This document shows, piece after piece, positions 37,075-46,292 of a DNA stretch of 64,000 nt. Below the pieces are notes generated by a model, which saw nothing but the letters and a program-made list of their open reading frames with translations, did no database searches and had not been told where the DNA came from. Position numbers and translations under genes: made by a program. The stretch lies in the NCBI GenBank assembly GCA_017617395.1, contig JAFZWG010000072.1:1-64000 (forward strand), given 5' to 3'. The DNA comes from Lachnospiraceae bacterium. Its GTDB lineage: Bacteria > Bacillota > Clostridia > Lachnospirales > Lachnospiraceae. Each line of letters starts with the position of its first letter. The first letter of the stretch is position 1.

Positions 37075-38370
37075 ATGAAGATTTTGAATCTCACGAAGGA
37101 ATCGAAGGAGGAGCTTCTTCGCACGCTTGCGGAGCGCAGCACCGAATCGTTCCAGAAGCAGCAGGATGCCGTCGATGCGATCGTTCGCGACGTCAAGGCG
37201 AACGGCGACGAGGCGGTTTTCGCATACACGCAGAAGTTTGACGGCGTGACGCTCACGCCCGACAACATCTGGGTAACGCAGGAGGAGATTGATGCGGCGT
37301 ACAAGGCGATCGATCCCGAACTTTTGACTGTCATCCGCGAATCTGCGGCAAATGTTCGTGCCTTCCACGAGCGTCAGCGCAGAAACAGCTGGTTCGACAC
37401 CAAGGACGGCATTATCTTAGGACAGCGTGTAACTCCGATCTCGAAGGTCGGCGTGTACGTTCCCGGCGGCCGTGCCGTGTTGTCCTCGAGCGTTTTGATG
37501 AACATTATTCCCGCGAAGGTTGCGGGTGTACCCGAGATTGTCATGGTGACTCCTCCGCAGAAGGACGGCGAGCTCAATGCAGCGTCTGTTGTAGCGGCTG
37601 TTGAGGCCGGTGTTACGAAGATCGCGAAGGTCGGCGGCGCACAGGCGATTGCCGCACTTGCCTACGGCACAAAGAGCATTCCGCGTGTCGATAAGATCGT
37701 GGGACCTGGCAACATCTACGTTGCTCTTGCCAAGAAGGCCGTGTACGGCAGCGTCGGCATCGATTCCATCGCGGGACCGAGCGAGATTCTGGTGCTTGCC
37801 GACGAGACGGCGACGCCTCGCTATGTCGCTGCGGATCTGTTGAGCCAGGCCGAGCACGACGTGATGGCTTCCGCAATCCTTGTAACCACGAGCCGCGAGC
37901 TCGCGGAGAAGGTGGATGAAGAGGTTGCCGCGATGACGCAGAAGCTTTCCCGCAAGGACACAATCGAGAAGTCGCTTGAAAACTACGGACGCATCTTCGT
38001 TGCGGATTCGATGGAAGCTGCAATCGATGCCGCAAATGATATTGCGTCCGAGCACATGGAGATCCTCACAAAGGATCCGTGGGAGACGATGACGCACATC
38101 AAAAATGCGGGTGCCATTTTCCTCGGAGAGTACTCGAGCGAGCCGCTCGGGGATTACTTCGCGGGACCGGATCACATCCTGCCCACGAACGGCACTGCGA
38201 GATTCTTCTCACCGCTCAGTGTCGATGATTTCATCAAGAAGAGCAGCGTGATCTGCTACTCGAGAAGCGAACTTGAGAAGGTGTACAAGAAGGTTGTGAC
38301 ATTTGCCGAGGCGGAAGGCCTGACGGCACACGCCAACTCGATCAAGCTGCGCTTTGAAGACGAACAGTAA
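37075..38370 (+). CDS. hisD: Histidinol dehydrogenase HisD
   Basis: 431 residues catalysing the last two oxidations of histidine synthesis with zinc and NAD. Signature segments are VYVPGGRAVLSSSVLMN, VGGAQAIAALAYGT, VDKIVGPGNIYVALAKK and QAEHDVMASAIL. The ATG at 37075 is used, with GGAGG at 37065-37069; a TTG at 37063 is in frame but lies upstream of that site. Full length. Confidence 0.96.
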   Translation: MKILNLTKESKEELLRTLAERSTESFQKQQDAVDAIVRDVKANGDEAVFAYTQKFDGVTLTPDNIWVTQEEIDAAYKAIDPELLTVIRESAANVRAFHERQRRNSWFDTKDGIILGQRVTPISKVGVYVPGGRAVLSSSVLMNIIPAKVAGVPEIVMVTPPQKDGELNAASVVAAVEAGVTKIAKVGGAQAIAALAYGTKSIPRVDKIVGPGNIYVALAKKAVYGSVGIDSIAGPSEILVLADETATPRYVAADLLSQAEHDVMASAILVTTSRELAEKVDEEVAAMTQKLSRKDTIEKSLENYGRIFVADSMEAAIDAANDIASEHMEILTKDPWETMTHIKNAGAIFLGEYSSEPLGDYFAGPDHILPTNGTARFFSPLSVDDFIKKSSVICYSRSELEKVYKKVVTFAEAEGLTAHANSIKLRFEDEQ

Positions 38371-38410
38371 GACTTTTTTGTCCACGAAACCGCGCGGGCG
38401 TCGATTTTGT

Positions 38411-38439
38411 TTGACCGCACGGCGGAATCGCGGTACAAT
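38411..38439 (+). promoter_or_regulatory. Internal promoter of hisB-hisIE
   Basis: TTGACC (38411-38416), 17-base spacer, TACAAT (38434-38439), 31 bases before the hisB start. It lets the second half of the his cluster be transcribed independently of hisZGD. Confidence 0.82.
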
Positions 38440-38469
38440 AGGACAGTAATTCATCGGAGGAGGTTGTGT

Positions 38470-39057
38470 ATGGAACGCAAGGCCAAAGTTGTTCGCGACA
38501 CCAGGGAGACCGAGATCGTCGCGGAATTGAACATTGACGGAACGGGTGTCTACGACATTTCGACCGGAATCGGGTTCTTTGACCACATGCTCGCAGGATT
38601 TGCGAAGCACGGATTCTTTGATCTTACACTGAAGGCGAAGGGCGATCTCGATGTGGATTCGCACCACACCGTGGAGGACGTCGGCATCGTCATCGGTCAG
38701 GCCATCCGCGAAGCGCTCGGCGACAAGACGGGCATTACCCGCTACGGCTTCTTCCTGCTGCCGATGGACGAGACATTGATCGAGTGTGCGATCGACCTTT
38801 CCGGGCGGCCGTATTTTGTCTATGATGTTGAGACGACGGCAGAGCGTCTGGGCGAGATGGACGTGGAGACGGCGAGAGAGTTCTTCTACGCAATTTCCTA
38901 CTCGGCAGGCATGAATCTGCACATTCGCCAGATTTCCGGCGGCAACAATCACCACATCCTCGAGGCGATGTTCAAGGCGTTTGCGAAGGCACTGGACATG
39001 GCGACGGGCATCGATCCGCGCGTTGCGGGCGTGTTGTCCACGAAGGGATGCATCTGA
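38470..39057 (+). CDS. hisB: Imidazoleglycerol-phosphate dehydratase HisB
   Basis: 195 residues, the monofunctional form without a phosphatase domain. Metal-binding motifs are GFFDHMLAGFAKHG, DSHHTVEDVGI, and ISGGNNHHILEAMFKAFAKAL. The start is the ATG at 38470 after CGGAGGAGG; upstream in-frame codons have no ribosome site. It follows its own promoter. Confidence 0.95.
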   Translation: MERKAKVVRDTRETEIVAELNIDGTGVYDISTGIGFFDHMLAGFAKHGFFDLTLKAKGDLDVDSHHTVEDVGIVIGQAIREALGDKTGITRYGFFLLPMDETLIECAIDLSGRPYFVYDVETTAERLGEMDVETAREFFYAISYSAGMNLHIRQISGGNNHHILEAMFKAFAKALDMATGIDPRVAGVLSTKGCI

Positions 39058-39099
39058 TCTGAAATAACCGGTGTCTTTGGGCATCGTTACGGAGTTTGT

Positions 39100-40380
39100 A
39101 TGGAGAAAAATATCATTGCTTACATCAATGCGGAAAATGCATTTTCCGCATCCGTGCTTGAGCTTGCGATGAGCTACGAACAGAACGGCGCGGACGGTTT
39201 GTACATCTACAACTACGATGACAACGAGGCGATCCAGACGGGATTTCTGCAGACCGTGAAGCTGTTGCTTCGCAAGGTCGACATTCCGTTGTACCTCGGT
39301 TGCTACGTGAAGCGCTTCGAGGACATCAAGAAGGCGCTGTACACGGGCGCTTCGTATGTGGTGATCCCGTATGACCGGAGCTTTCCGAAGGAAGAGGTCA
39401 AGAAGGCGATCGAGCGCTTCGGGCGCGACCGCATCGTTGTGGAGTTCAACGCCGACATCGAGAAGCCTGACCACGCATACGAGAGCGTGAAGCTTTTGGA
39501 GGAACTCAAGGACCTCGGCGTCGCGAAGTTCCAGTTGAAGCATGTGACGGTCTCGGCGGCGATGAACCGGATCCTCGAGAGCTGCCCGCTGCCGGTCATC
39601 GTGCGCGACAGCCTTGTCCGCAATGATATCGAGACGCTTCTTTCGATGCCGAACTGCTGCGGCGTCGCAACGAACTACTATGAGAACAAGAACATTTTGA
39701 AGGTAAAGCGCGCGCTGCGCGAGACCGGGCTTGAGACGATCTGCCTGGAGTCCGCGGTTGCATTTGCCGATATGAAGACCGATGCGAAAGGCCTGATTCC
39801 GGTCGTTGTGCAGGATTACCGCACACTCGAGGTGCTGATGGTCGCCTACATGAACGAGGAGGCCTTCAACAAGACGATCGAGACCGGCCGCATGACGTAC
39901 TGGTCGAGAAGCCGCAGTGAATTGTGGGTCAAGGGAGAGACGAGCGGTCATTACCAGTTCGTCAAGGAGCTTCGCATCGATTGCGATAACGACACGCTTC
40001 TTGCAAAGGTGCATCAGCTCGGCGCCGCATGCCACACCGGCAACGTTTCGTGCTTTTTCACGGAGCTTTGCAAGAAGGAGTTTGCGGACTTCAATCCTCT
40101 GACGGTGCTGACCGAGGACTACAATATCATCATGGACCGCAAGGTCAACCCGAAGGAAGGTTCATACACGAACTACCTCTTCGAAAAGGGCATCGACAAG
40201 ATCCTCAAAAAGTGCGGCGAGGAGGCGACCGAGATTACGATTGCCGCCAAGAACCCCGACGCGGAGGAGCTCAAGTACGAGATTGCCGACTATCTGTACC
40301 ACCTGATGGTTCTGATGGTTGAGTGCGATGTCGACTGGAACGATATTGTGAAGGAACTCGCCAACCGGCGCAAGTCCTGA
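39100..40380 (+). CDS. hisIE: HisA/HisF-like barrel fused to HisI-HisE
   Basis: 426 residues in three parts. Residues 1-225 resemble a HisA/HisF beta-alpha barrel ([61 protein letters not shown]). The two catalytic Asp of HisA/HisF are replaced by Asn (N10, N117), so this barrel should not isomerise or cyclise. Residues from about 230-330 are phosphoribosyl-AMP cyclohydrolase ([35 protein letters not shown]). The end is phosphoribosyl-ATP pyrophosphatase ([20 protein letters not shown]). The latter two catalyse steps 2 and 3 of the pathway. hisH, hisA and hisF are not in the window. Confidence 0.9.
   Translation: MEKNIIAYINAENAFSASVLELAMSYEQNGADGLYIYNYDDNEAIQTGFLQTVKLLLRKVDIPLYLGCYVKRFEDIKKALYTGASYVVIPYDRSFPKEEVKKAIERFGRDRIVVEFNADIEKPDHAYESVKLLEELKDLGVAKFQLKHVTVSAAMNRILESCPLPVIVRDSLVRNDIETLLSMPNCCGVATNYYENKNILKVKRALRETGLETICLESAVAFADMKTDAKGLIPVVVQDYRTLEVLMVAYMNEEAFNKTIETGRMTYWSRSRSELWVKGETSGHYQFVKELRIDCDNDTLLAKVHQLGAACHTGNVSCFFTELCKKEFADFNPLTVLTEDYNIIMDRKVNPKEGSYTNYLFEKGIDKILKKCGEEATEITIAAKNPDAEELKYEIADYLYHLMVLMVECDVDWNDIVKELANRRKS
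39128..39151 (+). repeat. 24-bp perfect palindrome built on GGAAAATGC/GCATTTTCC
   Basis: A perfect palindrome whose centre is ATG|CAT and whose arms read ATGCGGAAAATG. It lies inside the hisIE coding region (codons 10-17). The GGAAAATGC word recurs throughout the window, often in inverted pairs. Confidence 0.9.
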
Positions 40381-40399
40381 TCGGAAGGAAGGAAAAGCC

Positions 40400-40573
40400 A
40401 TGGGAGTTTTGACGGAATTTTTGCGCGAGGCGGTGATGTTCATCGTCTACATCGCGATTGCGGTACTGGGCGTGTTCGCCGGCCGCGCGTGGCGCAACAA
40501 AAAGAATGCGAAGAAAGCCGCTGAGGAGGCTGCCGCTTTGGCCGCTGCCGAGGCGATGGAAGCGGAGCAGTAA
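40400..40573 (+). CDS. Small single-helix membrane protein (57 aa)
   Basis: 57 codons starting at the ATG at 40400 with GGAAGGAAGGAAA upstream. One transmembrane helix (VMFIVYIAIAVLGVFAGRAW) is followed by a Lys-rich patch and an Ala/Glu-rich tail. No domain is recognised. It lies 19 bases after hisIE with its own good ribosome site, suggesting expression with the his genes. Function unknown. Confidence 0.65.
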   Translation: MGVLTEFLREAVMFIVYIAIAVLGVFAGRAWRNKKNAKKAAEEAAALAAAEAMEAEQ

Positions 40574-40602
40574 GCTTGCGGATGCATTTTCAAAATTTGT
40601 GC

Positions 40603-40631
40603 TTGATTTTTCGGAAAATGCGTTGTATACT
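40603..40631 (+). promoter_or_regulatory. Promoter of the rimP-nusA-infB operon
   Basis: TTGATT (40603-40608), 17-base spacer, TATACT (40626-40631). The spacer contains the recurrent word GGAAAATGC. Confidence 0.85.
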
Positions 40632-40655
40632 TTGTGTGTAACTTGTAGTAGATGT

Positions 40656-40682
40656 GAGAGTGGGTCGCAACGGCCCACTCTC
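40656..40682 (+). promoter_or_regulatory. Leader hairpin upstream of rimP
   Basis: A 9-bp stem GAGAGTGGG (40656-40664) / CCCACTCTC (40674-40682) with a 9-base loop, starting about 18 bases into the transcript. A GAGTGGG/CCCACTC hairpin is a common feature before rimP in Firmicutes. Its role is not established; no U-tract follows here. Confidence 0.6.
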
Positions 40683-40735
40683 AATTTATGTTCGAGCGCG
40701 TTATGCGTCCGCATTTTGCGGATTTCGGAGGACCT

Positions 40736-41206
40736 ATGACAAAGGTTAAGGACTGCGAACAGAGGACGGAGCAATTGCTTCTGCCGATCCTGTCGCAACT
40801 GCAATTTGAACTGGTGGATGTGGAGTATGTCAAGGAGGCCGGCAACTGGTACCTCCGCGCGTACATCGACAAGCCCGGCGGAATCACGATCGACGACTGC
40901 GAGACCGTGTCGCGCGTCCTAAGCGACGTTCTGGACCGCGAGGATTTCATCGACGAGGCGTACTACCTCGAGGTGAGCTCTCCGGGACTTACGAGACCGC
41001 TGAAGAAAACCAAGGATTACGAGCGCAACATCGGAAAGCCCGTGGACATCAAGCTGTTCCGCGCGGTTGAGGGCATGAAGGAATTTTCCGCAGTGCTTAC
41101 ATCGTTTACGGACGATGCGATTGTTGTGACGGTCGACGGGAAGGAACTGGAGATCGCGAAGAAGAATCTCAGCATGATCCGCCAGTCGTATGTCGAGAAG
41201 GAATGA
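40736..41206 (+). CDS. rimP: Ribosome maturation factor RimP
   Basis: 156 residues needed for 30S maturation. VDVEYVKEAGNWYLRAYIDKPGGITIDDC and YYLEVSSPGLTRPLKK are characteristic of the N-terminal domain; a C-terminal Sm-like domain follows (AVLTSFTDDAIVVTVDGKE). The start is at 40736, behind GGAGGA at 40727-40732; earlier in-frame ATGs overlap the leader. First gene of the operon. Confidence 0.94.
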   Translation: MTKVKDCEQRTEQLLLPILSQLQFELVDVEYVKEAGNWYLRAYIDKPGGITIDDCETVSRVLSDVLDREDFIDEAYYLEVSSPGLTRPLKKTKDYERNIGKPVDIKLFRAVEGMKEFSAVLTSFTDDAIVVTVDGKELEIAKKNLSMIRQSYVEKE

Positions 41207-41279
41207 TTCAAAACTTGTGCCGATCAAGGACAAAATCAAGAATAGAATACAAAAGGATACGTAAACAAGGAGGTCTATC

Positions 41280-42374
41280 ATGAAAAAGGCTGCAAAAAAG
41301 TCTGCAGAAGAGTTGAAGAAGGAAGACTTTAAGGAGTTGATCGTCGCTCTCGATCTGATTGAGAAGGAGCGTGACATCAGCAAAGAGGTGCTCTTGAAGG
41401 CAATCGAGGATTCGCTTTTGGCCGCTTGCAAGGACGAGTACGGCAAGAGCGAGAACATTCGCGTGCACATCGATCCGGAGACGGGCGAGTACAGCGTTGC
41501 CCGCGATATGAAGGTTGTTGAGGAGGTTCTCGACCCCGAGACCGAGATGACGCTCGAGCAGGCGCAGGCTGCGCTTCCGCTTCGCGACATCGCTTTGGGA
41601 GACACCGTAAGCCTCGACGTGAAGACCAAGAATTTCGGTCGTATTGCGGCCGGCAAGGCAAAGCAGGTCATCGTTCAGAAGCTTCGCGAGGAAGAGCGCA
41701 AGGTTCTGTTCGGTCAGTATTGCGGCAAGGAGAAGGAAGTTGTCACGGGTATCGTGCAGAAGTTCTCCAAGAAAAATGTGATTATCAGCCTCGGCAAGGT
41801 TGACGCTTCCCTCATCGAGACGGAGCAGATTCCTGGCGAGGTGTTCCGCACCGGCGACCGCGTGAAGGTTTACGTTGTGGAAGTTAAGGATATGACCAAG
41901 GGACCGAGAATCGTTGTGTCCCGCACGCACCCCGAGCTTGTAAAGCGCTTCTTCGAGAACGAGGTTGCCGAGGTTGCCGACGGCACCGTGGAGATCAAGG
42001 CTCTCTCGAGAGAGGCCGGCAAGCGCACCAAGATGGCTGTATGGTCGAACGATCCGAAGGTGGATCCGGTCGGCGCATGCGTCGGTGTGAACGGAAGCCG
42101 TGTTAACGCCGTTGTCGATGAGCTCAACGGTGAGAAGATCGATATCATCAACTGGAGTGACAACCCGGCGCAGCTGATCGCTAATGCGCTTTCTCCGGCT
42201 GAGGTTATCTCCGTTGACGTGATCGAGGCGGAGCGTCTCGCGAACGTCATCGTTCCGGATGATCAGCTGACGCTGGCAATCGGAAGCAAGGGTCAGAACG
42301 CCCGTCTTGCGGCACGTCTGACCGGTTACAAGATTGACATCAAGAGCGAGTCGCAGGCGGAGGAGCTTGCGTAA
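41280..42374 (+). CDS. nusA: Transcription termination/antitermination protein NusA
   Basis: 364 residues. An N-terminal RNA-polymerase-binding domain, S1 domain (VVTGIVQKFSKKNVIISLG) and two KH domains (GACVGVNGSRVNAVVDELNGEKIDIINW; LAIGSKGQNARLAARLTGYKIDI) are in order. It ends soon after KH2, lacking the C-terminal acidic repeats of proteobacterial NusA, as is normal in Firmicutes. AAGGAGGTC precedes the ATG. Confidence 0.96.
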   Translation: MKKAAKKSAEELKKEDFKELIVALDLIEKERDISKEVLLKAIEDSLLAACKDEYGKSENIRVHIDPETGEYSVARDMKVVEEVLDPETEMTLEQAQAALPLRDIALGDTVSLDVKTKNFGRIAAGKAKQVIVQKLREEERKVLFGQYCGKEKEVVTGIVQKFSKKNVIISLGKVDASLIETEQIPGEVFRTGDRVKVYVVEVKDMTKGPRIVVSRTHPELVKRFFENEVAEVADGTVEIKALSREAGKRTKMAVWSNDPKVDPVGACVGVNGSRVNAVVDELNGEKIDIINWSDNPAQLIANALSPAEVISVDVIEAERLANVIVPDDQLTLAIGSKGQNARLAARLTGYKIDIKSESQAEELA

Positions 42375-42407
42375 GCATTTTGCGTGTCGGAAAGGCGGTG
42401 CATTTTC

Positions 42408-42674
42408 ATGGTACCCAAGAAAATTCCGCTGCGCCGCTGTAACGGCTGCGGCGAGATGAAGCCCAAGAAGGAACTCATCCGCGTGATCCTGACCCCGACG
42501 GGCGAGATCGAGCTGGACAAGACCGGCAAGAAGAACGGCCGCGGCGCTTACGTCTGCCCGCAGGAAAGCTGCTTTGCAAAGGCGCGAAAGACCAAGGCGT
42601 TTGACCGCTCCTTGGGTGTGAGTGTTCCCAACGAGATCTATGAAAAGATCGGGAAGGAACTGGCCGATGAATGA
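42408..42674 (+). CDS. rnpM: RNase P modulator RnpM (YlxR)
   Basis: 88 residues. RRCNGCGEMKPKKELIRVI and GKKNGRGAYVCPQESCFAKA are the YlxR signatures. Recent work in Bacillus names the family RnpM because it binds RNase P RNA and modulates its activity. I use the ATG at 42408; an upstream in-frame ATG lacks a ribosome site. It overlaps the next gene by 8 bases. Confidence 0.93.
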   Translation: MVPKKIPLRRCNGCGEMKPKKELIRVILTPTGEIELDKTGKKNGRGAYVCPQESCFAKARKTKAFDRSLGVSVPNEIYEKIGKELADE

Positions 42675-43011
42675 GAAAAAGGCGCTGTCGCTTCTTAGCA
42701 TCGCGCAGAAGGCACGAGCCGTCGCCTCCGGCAATTTTGCCGTGGAGCAGGCAATCCGGGCCGGCAGCGCGCGCATTGTGATCGTCGCGACAGACGCATC
42801 GGAAAATGCCCTTCGGGACATTCAAAACATTACGTTTCACTACGGCGTACCGCTACGTCAGGTCGGCACGAAGGAGACGCTCGGGCGCGCAATCGGAAAG
42901 CAGGAGCGCGTGACGGCGGCCATCCTCGCGGACGGACTGGCGGAAGCATTTGACAACGCGGTCGGCGGTGAAGCGGCAGCTCCCGTGAGGGAGACAAACC
43001 AAGGTAACTAA
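42667..43011 (+). CDS. Ribosomal L7Ae-family protein YlxQ
   Basis: 114 residues. An L7Ae/L30e/S12e/Gadd45 domain is evident from KALSLLSIAQKARAVASGNFAVEQAIRAGSARIVIVATDAS. Such proteins bind kink-turn RNA. It overlaps rnpM by 8 bases and precedes infB, the standard nusA-ylxR-ylxQ-infB order. Confidence 0.92.
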   Translation: MNEKKALSLLSIAQKARAVASGNFAVEQAIRAGSARIVIVATDASENALRDIQNITFHYGVPLRQVGTKETLGRAIGKQERVTAAILADGLAEAFDNAVGGEAAAPVRETNQGN

Positions 43012-43052
43012 GAAACGTACGAAAAGATAAGCAATCGGAGGAATGAACGTAC

Positions 43053-46000
43053 ATGGCAAATATCAAACTCGGTGATCTGTGCAAGGAAATCGACGCGTCC
43101 TACAAAGAGATGATGACGTACCTGCGGGAACACGGATGTGACGTGAAAAGCGCGGGCAGCTTCGTCGACGATGAGGACTCTGAGGTGAAGATTGCGATCA
43201 CACTCTACGGCAAGCGCAGACGCAAGCCGGCAGAGAAGAAGGAGGACGATAAGCGTTCGCACGCGCGCTTCGACGACAAGGGTAACCGCGTCGTGAAGAA
43301 GGACGGTGTGATCTACAGCATCGACAAAGGCGGCAACTATACCGTCTACAACGGACCGCTGTACGACCAGAACCACAACCGCCTCGAGCCGAAGCGGACG
43401 GTTTATGATGCCGACAAGCGTCCGCTCCTTCGCAAGGGAAATGAATTTTTCATCAAGAATGAGAACGGCGAAACGGTACTTTACGACGGTCCGATCTTCA
43501 GTGAGGACGGTCGCCGCTTGAAGCGCCCGGGTTCCGCTCCCGAGAAGGTTGAGAAGCCTGAGGTAGCGGCAAAGCCCGAGAAGACCGAGCCGAAGAAGAC
43601 AAAGGAACCGGCAGTCGAGGAAGCTCCGAAGACGGAAGCTCCCGAGGCAGCCGCACCTGTCGTGGAGACCAAGGAGCCCGTTGCTGAGACGAAGCCGGCT
43701 GAGCCGATCTCCGAGCCGCAGATCCGTCAGGCGCCTCCGCGCCCGGTGGAGCGTCCGGTCATCCGCGAGAACATCAACGACCGCAAGCCTCGTGAGAACG
43801 TGCAAAGAGACGACCGCAGAGGTGACGGAAACCGCGGTCAGGGAGCAAGAGACGGTCAGGGCGACCGCTCCGGCAATTACTCCTACCGTGCGCCCAGAGA
43901 CGGTGCGCAGGGCTCGTCCTTCAACCGCGGACCGAGAAGCGGAGCGCAGGGAGCCGGTGGTGCGAGAAGACCCGATGGTGCGGGCACAGGCACGAGAGCG
44001 CCTTATCAGAGAGACGGCCAGGGTGGATTTAACCGTGGTCAGGGCGGCGCACGCGACGGTCAGGGTGGATTTTCCAGAAGGCCCGCAGGTCAGGGCGGCC
44101 AGGGCGGCTTCAACCGCGGCCAGGGCGGCGGATTCCCGCAGGGCTTCGACAAGGATAAGGACAGCGGTGAGCGCAGAACGTTCACTCGCAGAAACGATAA
44201 CAGAAACAGCGGCGGAAATTCGATCAAGGCGGATTTCGCAGGAGAGATCAACCGCGAGCAGCGCGCTGCGGCATACCAGAACCGCGACCGCGACAAGAAT
44301 CGCAACAACCGCGATTTCGACGGTGACGGCAAGAAGGGAAGAAAGGGTCAGACCCCGAAGAAGGATGCGAACCGCAAGGGCGCATTCATCATGCCGAAGG
44401 TAGAGCCGAAGAAGGAAGAAGATCCGAACGAGATCAAGAACATCACGATTCCCGAGGTAATCACCATCAAGGAATTGGCCGACAAGATGAAGCAGAACGC
44501 ATCTGCGATCATCAAGAAGCTCTTCCTTTCCGGAAAGCTTTACAACATCAACTCCGAGATCTCCTTCGAGGAGGCCGAGGATATTGCGCTTGAGTACAAT
44601 TACATCGTTGAGAAGGAACAGGTCATCGACATGGTCGAGGAGCTGACGAAGGATACCGAGGATCCCGAGGAGACTCTGGAGAAGCGTCCTCCGGTTGTCT
44701 GCGTCATGGGTCACGTTGACCATGGTAAGACTTCCATCCTCGATGCGATCCGTTCCGCTCACGTTGCGGCCAAGGAGGCCGGCGGTATCACGCAGCACAT
44801 CGGTGCGTACATGGTAGAGAAGAACGGCAGACAGATCACGTTCCTCGATACGCCCGGTCATGAGGCATTTACCGCAATGCGTCTCCGCGGTGCCATGGCG
44901 ACGGATATCGCAGTGCTTGTTGTCGCTGCCGATGACGGTGTCATGCCGCAGACGATCGAGGCAATCAACCATGCGAAGGCGGCCGGTGTCGCCATCGTTG
45001 TGGCAATCAACAAGATGGATAAAGAGGGAGCCAATCCCGACCGTGTTCTCACCGAGCTCTCCGAGCAGGGCCTTGTGTCCGAGGAGTGGGGCGGCGACAT
45101 CGTAACGTGCCGCGTCTCCGCGAAGAAGGGCGACGGTATCGAGAACCTTCTCGAGATGATCCTTCTCTCGGCGGACGTATTGGAGCTTCGTGCGAACCCG
45201 AACCGCCGTGCGAGAGGTCTCGTCATTGAGGCCAAGCTCGACAAGGGCCGCGGTCCCGTGGCTACCGTACTGGTTCAGAAGGGTACGCTGCATGTCGGCG
45301 AGACCGTTGCCATCGGTGCATCGTTCGGTAAGATCCGTGCGATGATCAACGATAAGGGCGAGAAGGTCACCGAAGCAACGCCTTCGACGCCGGTTGAGAT
45401 TCTCGGCTTGAACAGCGTTCCGAACGCGGGCGACGTCATGATCGCGACCGAGAACAACGAGGAAGCGAAGAACATTTCCGAGGCATATATCGCACAGAGC
45501 AAGGAGAAGCTCATTGCGGAGACGAAGCAGAAGCTCTCTCTCGAGAGCCTGTCCGACGCTGTTGCGGCCGGCGCGATGAAGGATCTCAACATCATCGTCA
45601 AGGCGGACGTTGCGGGTTCCGTGGAGGCTGTGAAGCAGTCGCTTCTTAAGCTCTCGAACGATGAGATCGCCATCCATTGCATCCACGGCGGTGTCGGCAA
45701 CATCAACGAGTCCGACGTCACGCTCGCGAGCGCATCGAACGCGATCATCATCGGCTTCAACGTCAAGCCCGACAACACCGCAAAGGACACCGCGGAGCGC
45801 GAGCAGGTTGACGTGCGTCTGTACTCCGTCATCTACAACGCGATCGACGATATTGAGGCAGCTATGAAGGGCATGCTCGATCCGGTATACGAGGAGGTTG
45901 TCATCGGCCATGCGGAGATCCGCCAGATCTTCAAGGCGAGCGGTCTCGGTTCCATCGCCGGTTCGTACATCCTTGACGGTAAGGCACAGCGCGGCTGCAA

Positions 46001-46187
46001 GGCACGCATCACCAGAAACGGCGAGCAGATCTTCGACGGCAATCTGGCATCCTTAAAGCGTATGAAGGATGATGCGAAGGAGGTCAACGCTGGTTTCGAG
46101 TGCGGTATCCTCTTCGAAAAATTCAATGACATTGCCGAGGGCGACCAGGTTGAGCTTTACATCATGCAGCAGGTTGCCAGAAGCTGA
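43053..46187 (+). CDS. infB: Translation initiation factor IF-2
   Basis: 1044 residues, long for the family. The order is an IF2_N domain (1-55), a two-copy repeat of about 35 residues (80-115 and 125-158), an Ala/Glu/Pro/Lys-rich linker, a Gly/Arg/Gln-rich stretch (about 250-380) and a second IF2_N domain (about 465-515). The GTPase domain starts at about 547 ([30 protein letters not shown]), followed by domains II-IV. IF-2 places initiator tRNA on the ribosome. Ribosome site GGAGGAATG. The repeat is not part of standard IF-2. Confidence 0.96.
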   Translation: MANIKLGDLCKEIDASYKEMMTYLREHGCDVKSAGSFVDDEDSEVKIAITLYGKRRRKPAEKKEDDKRSHARFDDKGNRVVKKDGVIYSIDKGGNYTVYNGPLYDQNHNRLEPKRTVYDADKRPLLRKGNEFFIKNENGETVLYDGPIFSEDGRRLKRPGSAPEKVEKPEVAAKPEKTEPKKTKEPAVEEAPKTEAPEAAAPVVETKEPVAETKPAEPISEPQIRQAPPRPVERPVIRENINDRKPRENVQRDDRRGDGNRGQGARDGQGDRSGNYSYRAPRDGAQGSSFNRGPRSGAQGAGGARRPDGAGTGTRAPYQRDGQGGFNRGQGGARDGQGGFSRRPAGQGGQGGFNRGQGGGFPQGFDKDKDSGERRTFTRRNDNRNSGGNSIKADFAGEINREQRAAAYQNRDRDKNRNNRDFDGDGKKGRKGQTPKKDANRKGAFIMPKVEPKKEEDPNEIKNITIPEVITIKELADKMKQNASAIIKKLFLSGKLYNINSEISFEEAEDIALEYNYIVEKEQVIDMVEELTKDTEDPEETLEKRPPVVCVMGHVDHGKTSILDAIRSAHVAAKEAGGITQHIGAYMVEKNGRQITFLDTPGHEAFTAMRLRGAMATDIAVLVVAADDGVMPQTIEAINHAKAAGVAIVVAINKMDKEGANPDRVLTELSEQGLVSEEWGGDIVTCRVSAKKGDGIENLLEMILLSADVLELRANPNRRARGLVIEAKLDKGRGPVATVLVQKGTLHVGETVAIGASFGKIRAMINDKGEKVTEATPSTPVEILGLNSVPNAGDVMIATENNEEAKNISEAYIAQSKEKLIAETKQKLSLESLSDAVAAGAMKDLNIIVKADVAGSVEAVKQSLLKLSNDEIAIHCIHGGVGNINESDVTLASASNAIIIGFNVKPDNTAKDTAEREQVDVRLYSVIYNAIDDIEAAMKGMLDPVYEEVVIGHAEIRQIFKASGLGSIAGSYILDGKAQRGCKARITRNGEQIFDGNLASLKRMKDDAKEVNAGFECGILFEKFNDIAEGDQVELYIMQQVARS
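43290..43526 (+). repeat. Two-copy 35-residue repeat in the IF-2 N-terminal region
   Basis: Residues 80-115 and 125-158 of IF-2 align: [23 protein letters not shown] against [23 protein letters not shown], then each ends in RL and basic residues. Shared positions include the basic-Gly turn, aromatic-x-Ile, a second Gly turn and Tyr-x-Gly-Pro. Confidence 0.7.
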
Positions 46188-46210
46188 TATTGTGAATCAC
46201 CAGTACAATC

Positions 46211-46242
46211 CGGGTCGGGCAGGGCAAATCCTGCCTGACCCG
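46211..46242 (+). other. Strong hairpin between infB and rbfA
   Basis: A 13-bp stem (46211-46223 with 46230-46242, one G-T wobble) around a 6-base loop, with no T-run after it. It probably stabilises or marks the infB mRNA end while allowing readthrough to rbfA. Confidence 0.55.
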
Positions 46243-46292
46243 TTACCGCAGATACCGGTCATTTTCCGTCGGACCGGAACGAATGGAGAACT

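Noticed and set aside
38209..40035. Minus-strand open frame opposite hisD-hisB-hisIE
   Set aside because: Runs antisense through three certain his genes; no independent evidence.
41207..41279. Promoter in the rimP-nusA gap
   Set aside because: TTGTGC-17-AAGAAT is the best fit and is too weak to call.
43008..45911. Long open frame (about 967 codons) on the minus strand opposite infB
   Set aside because: Its composition mirrors the IF-2 coding bias (Leu/Val/Arg-rich low complexity); IF-2 on the plus strand is certain.
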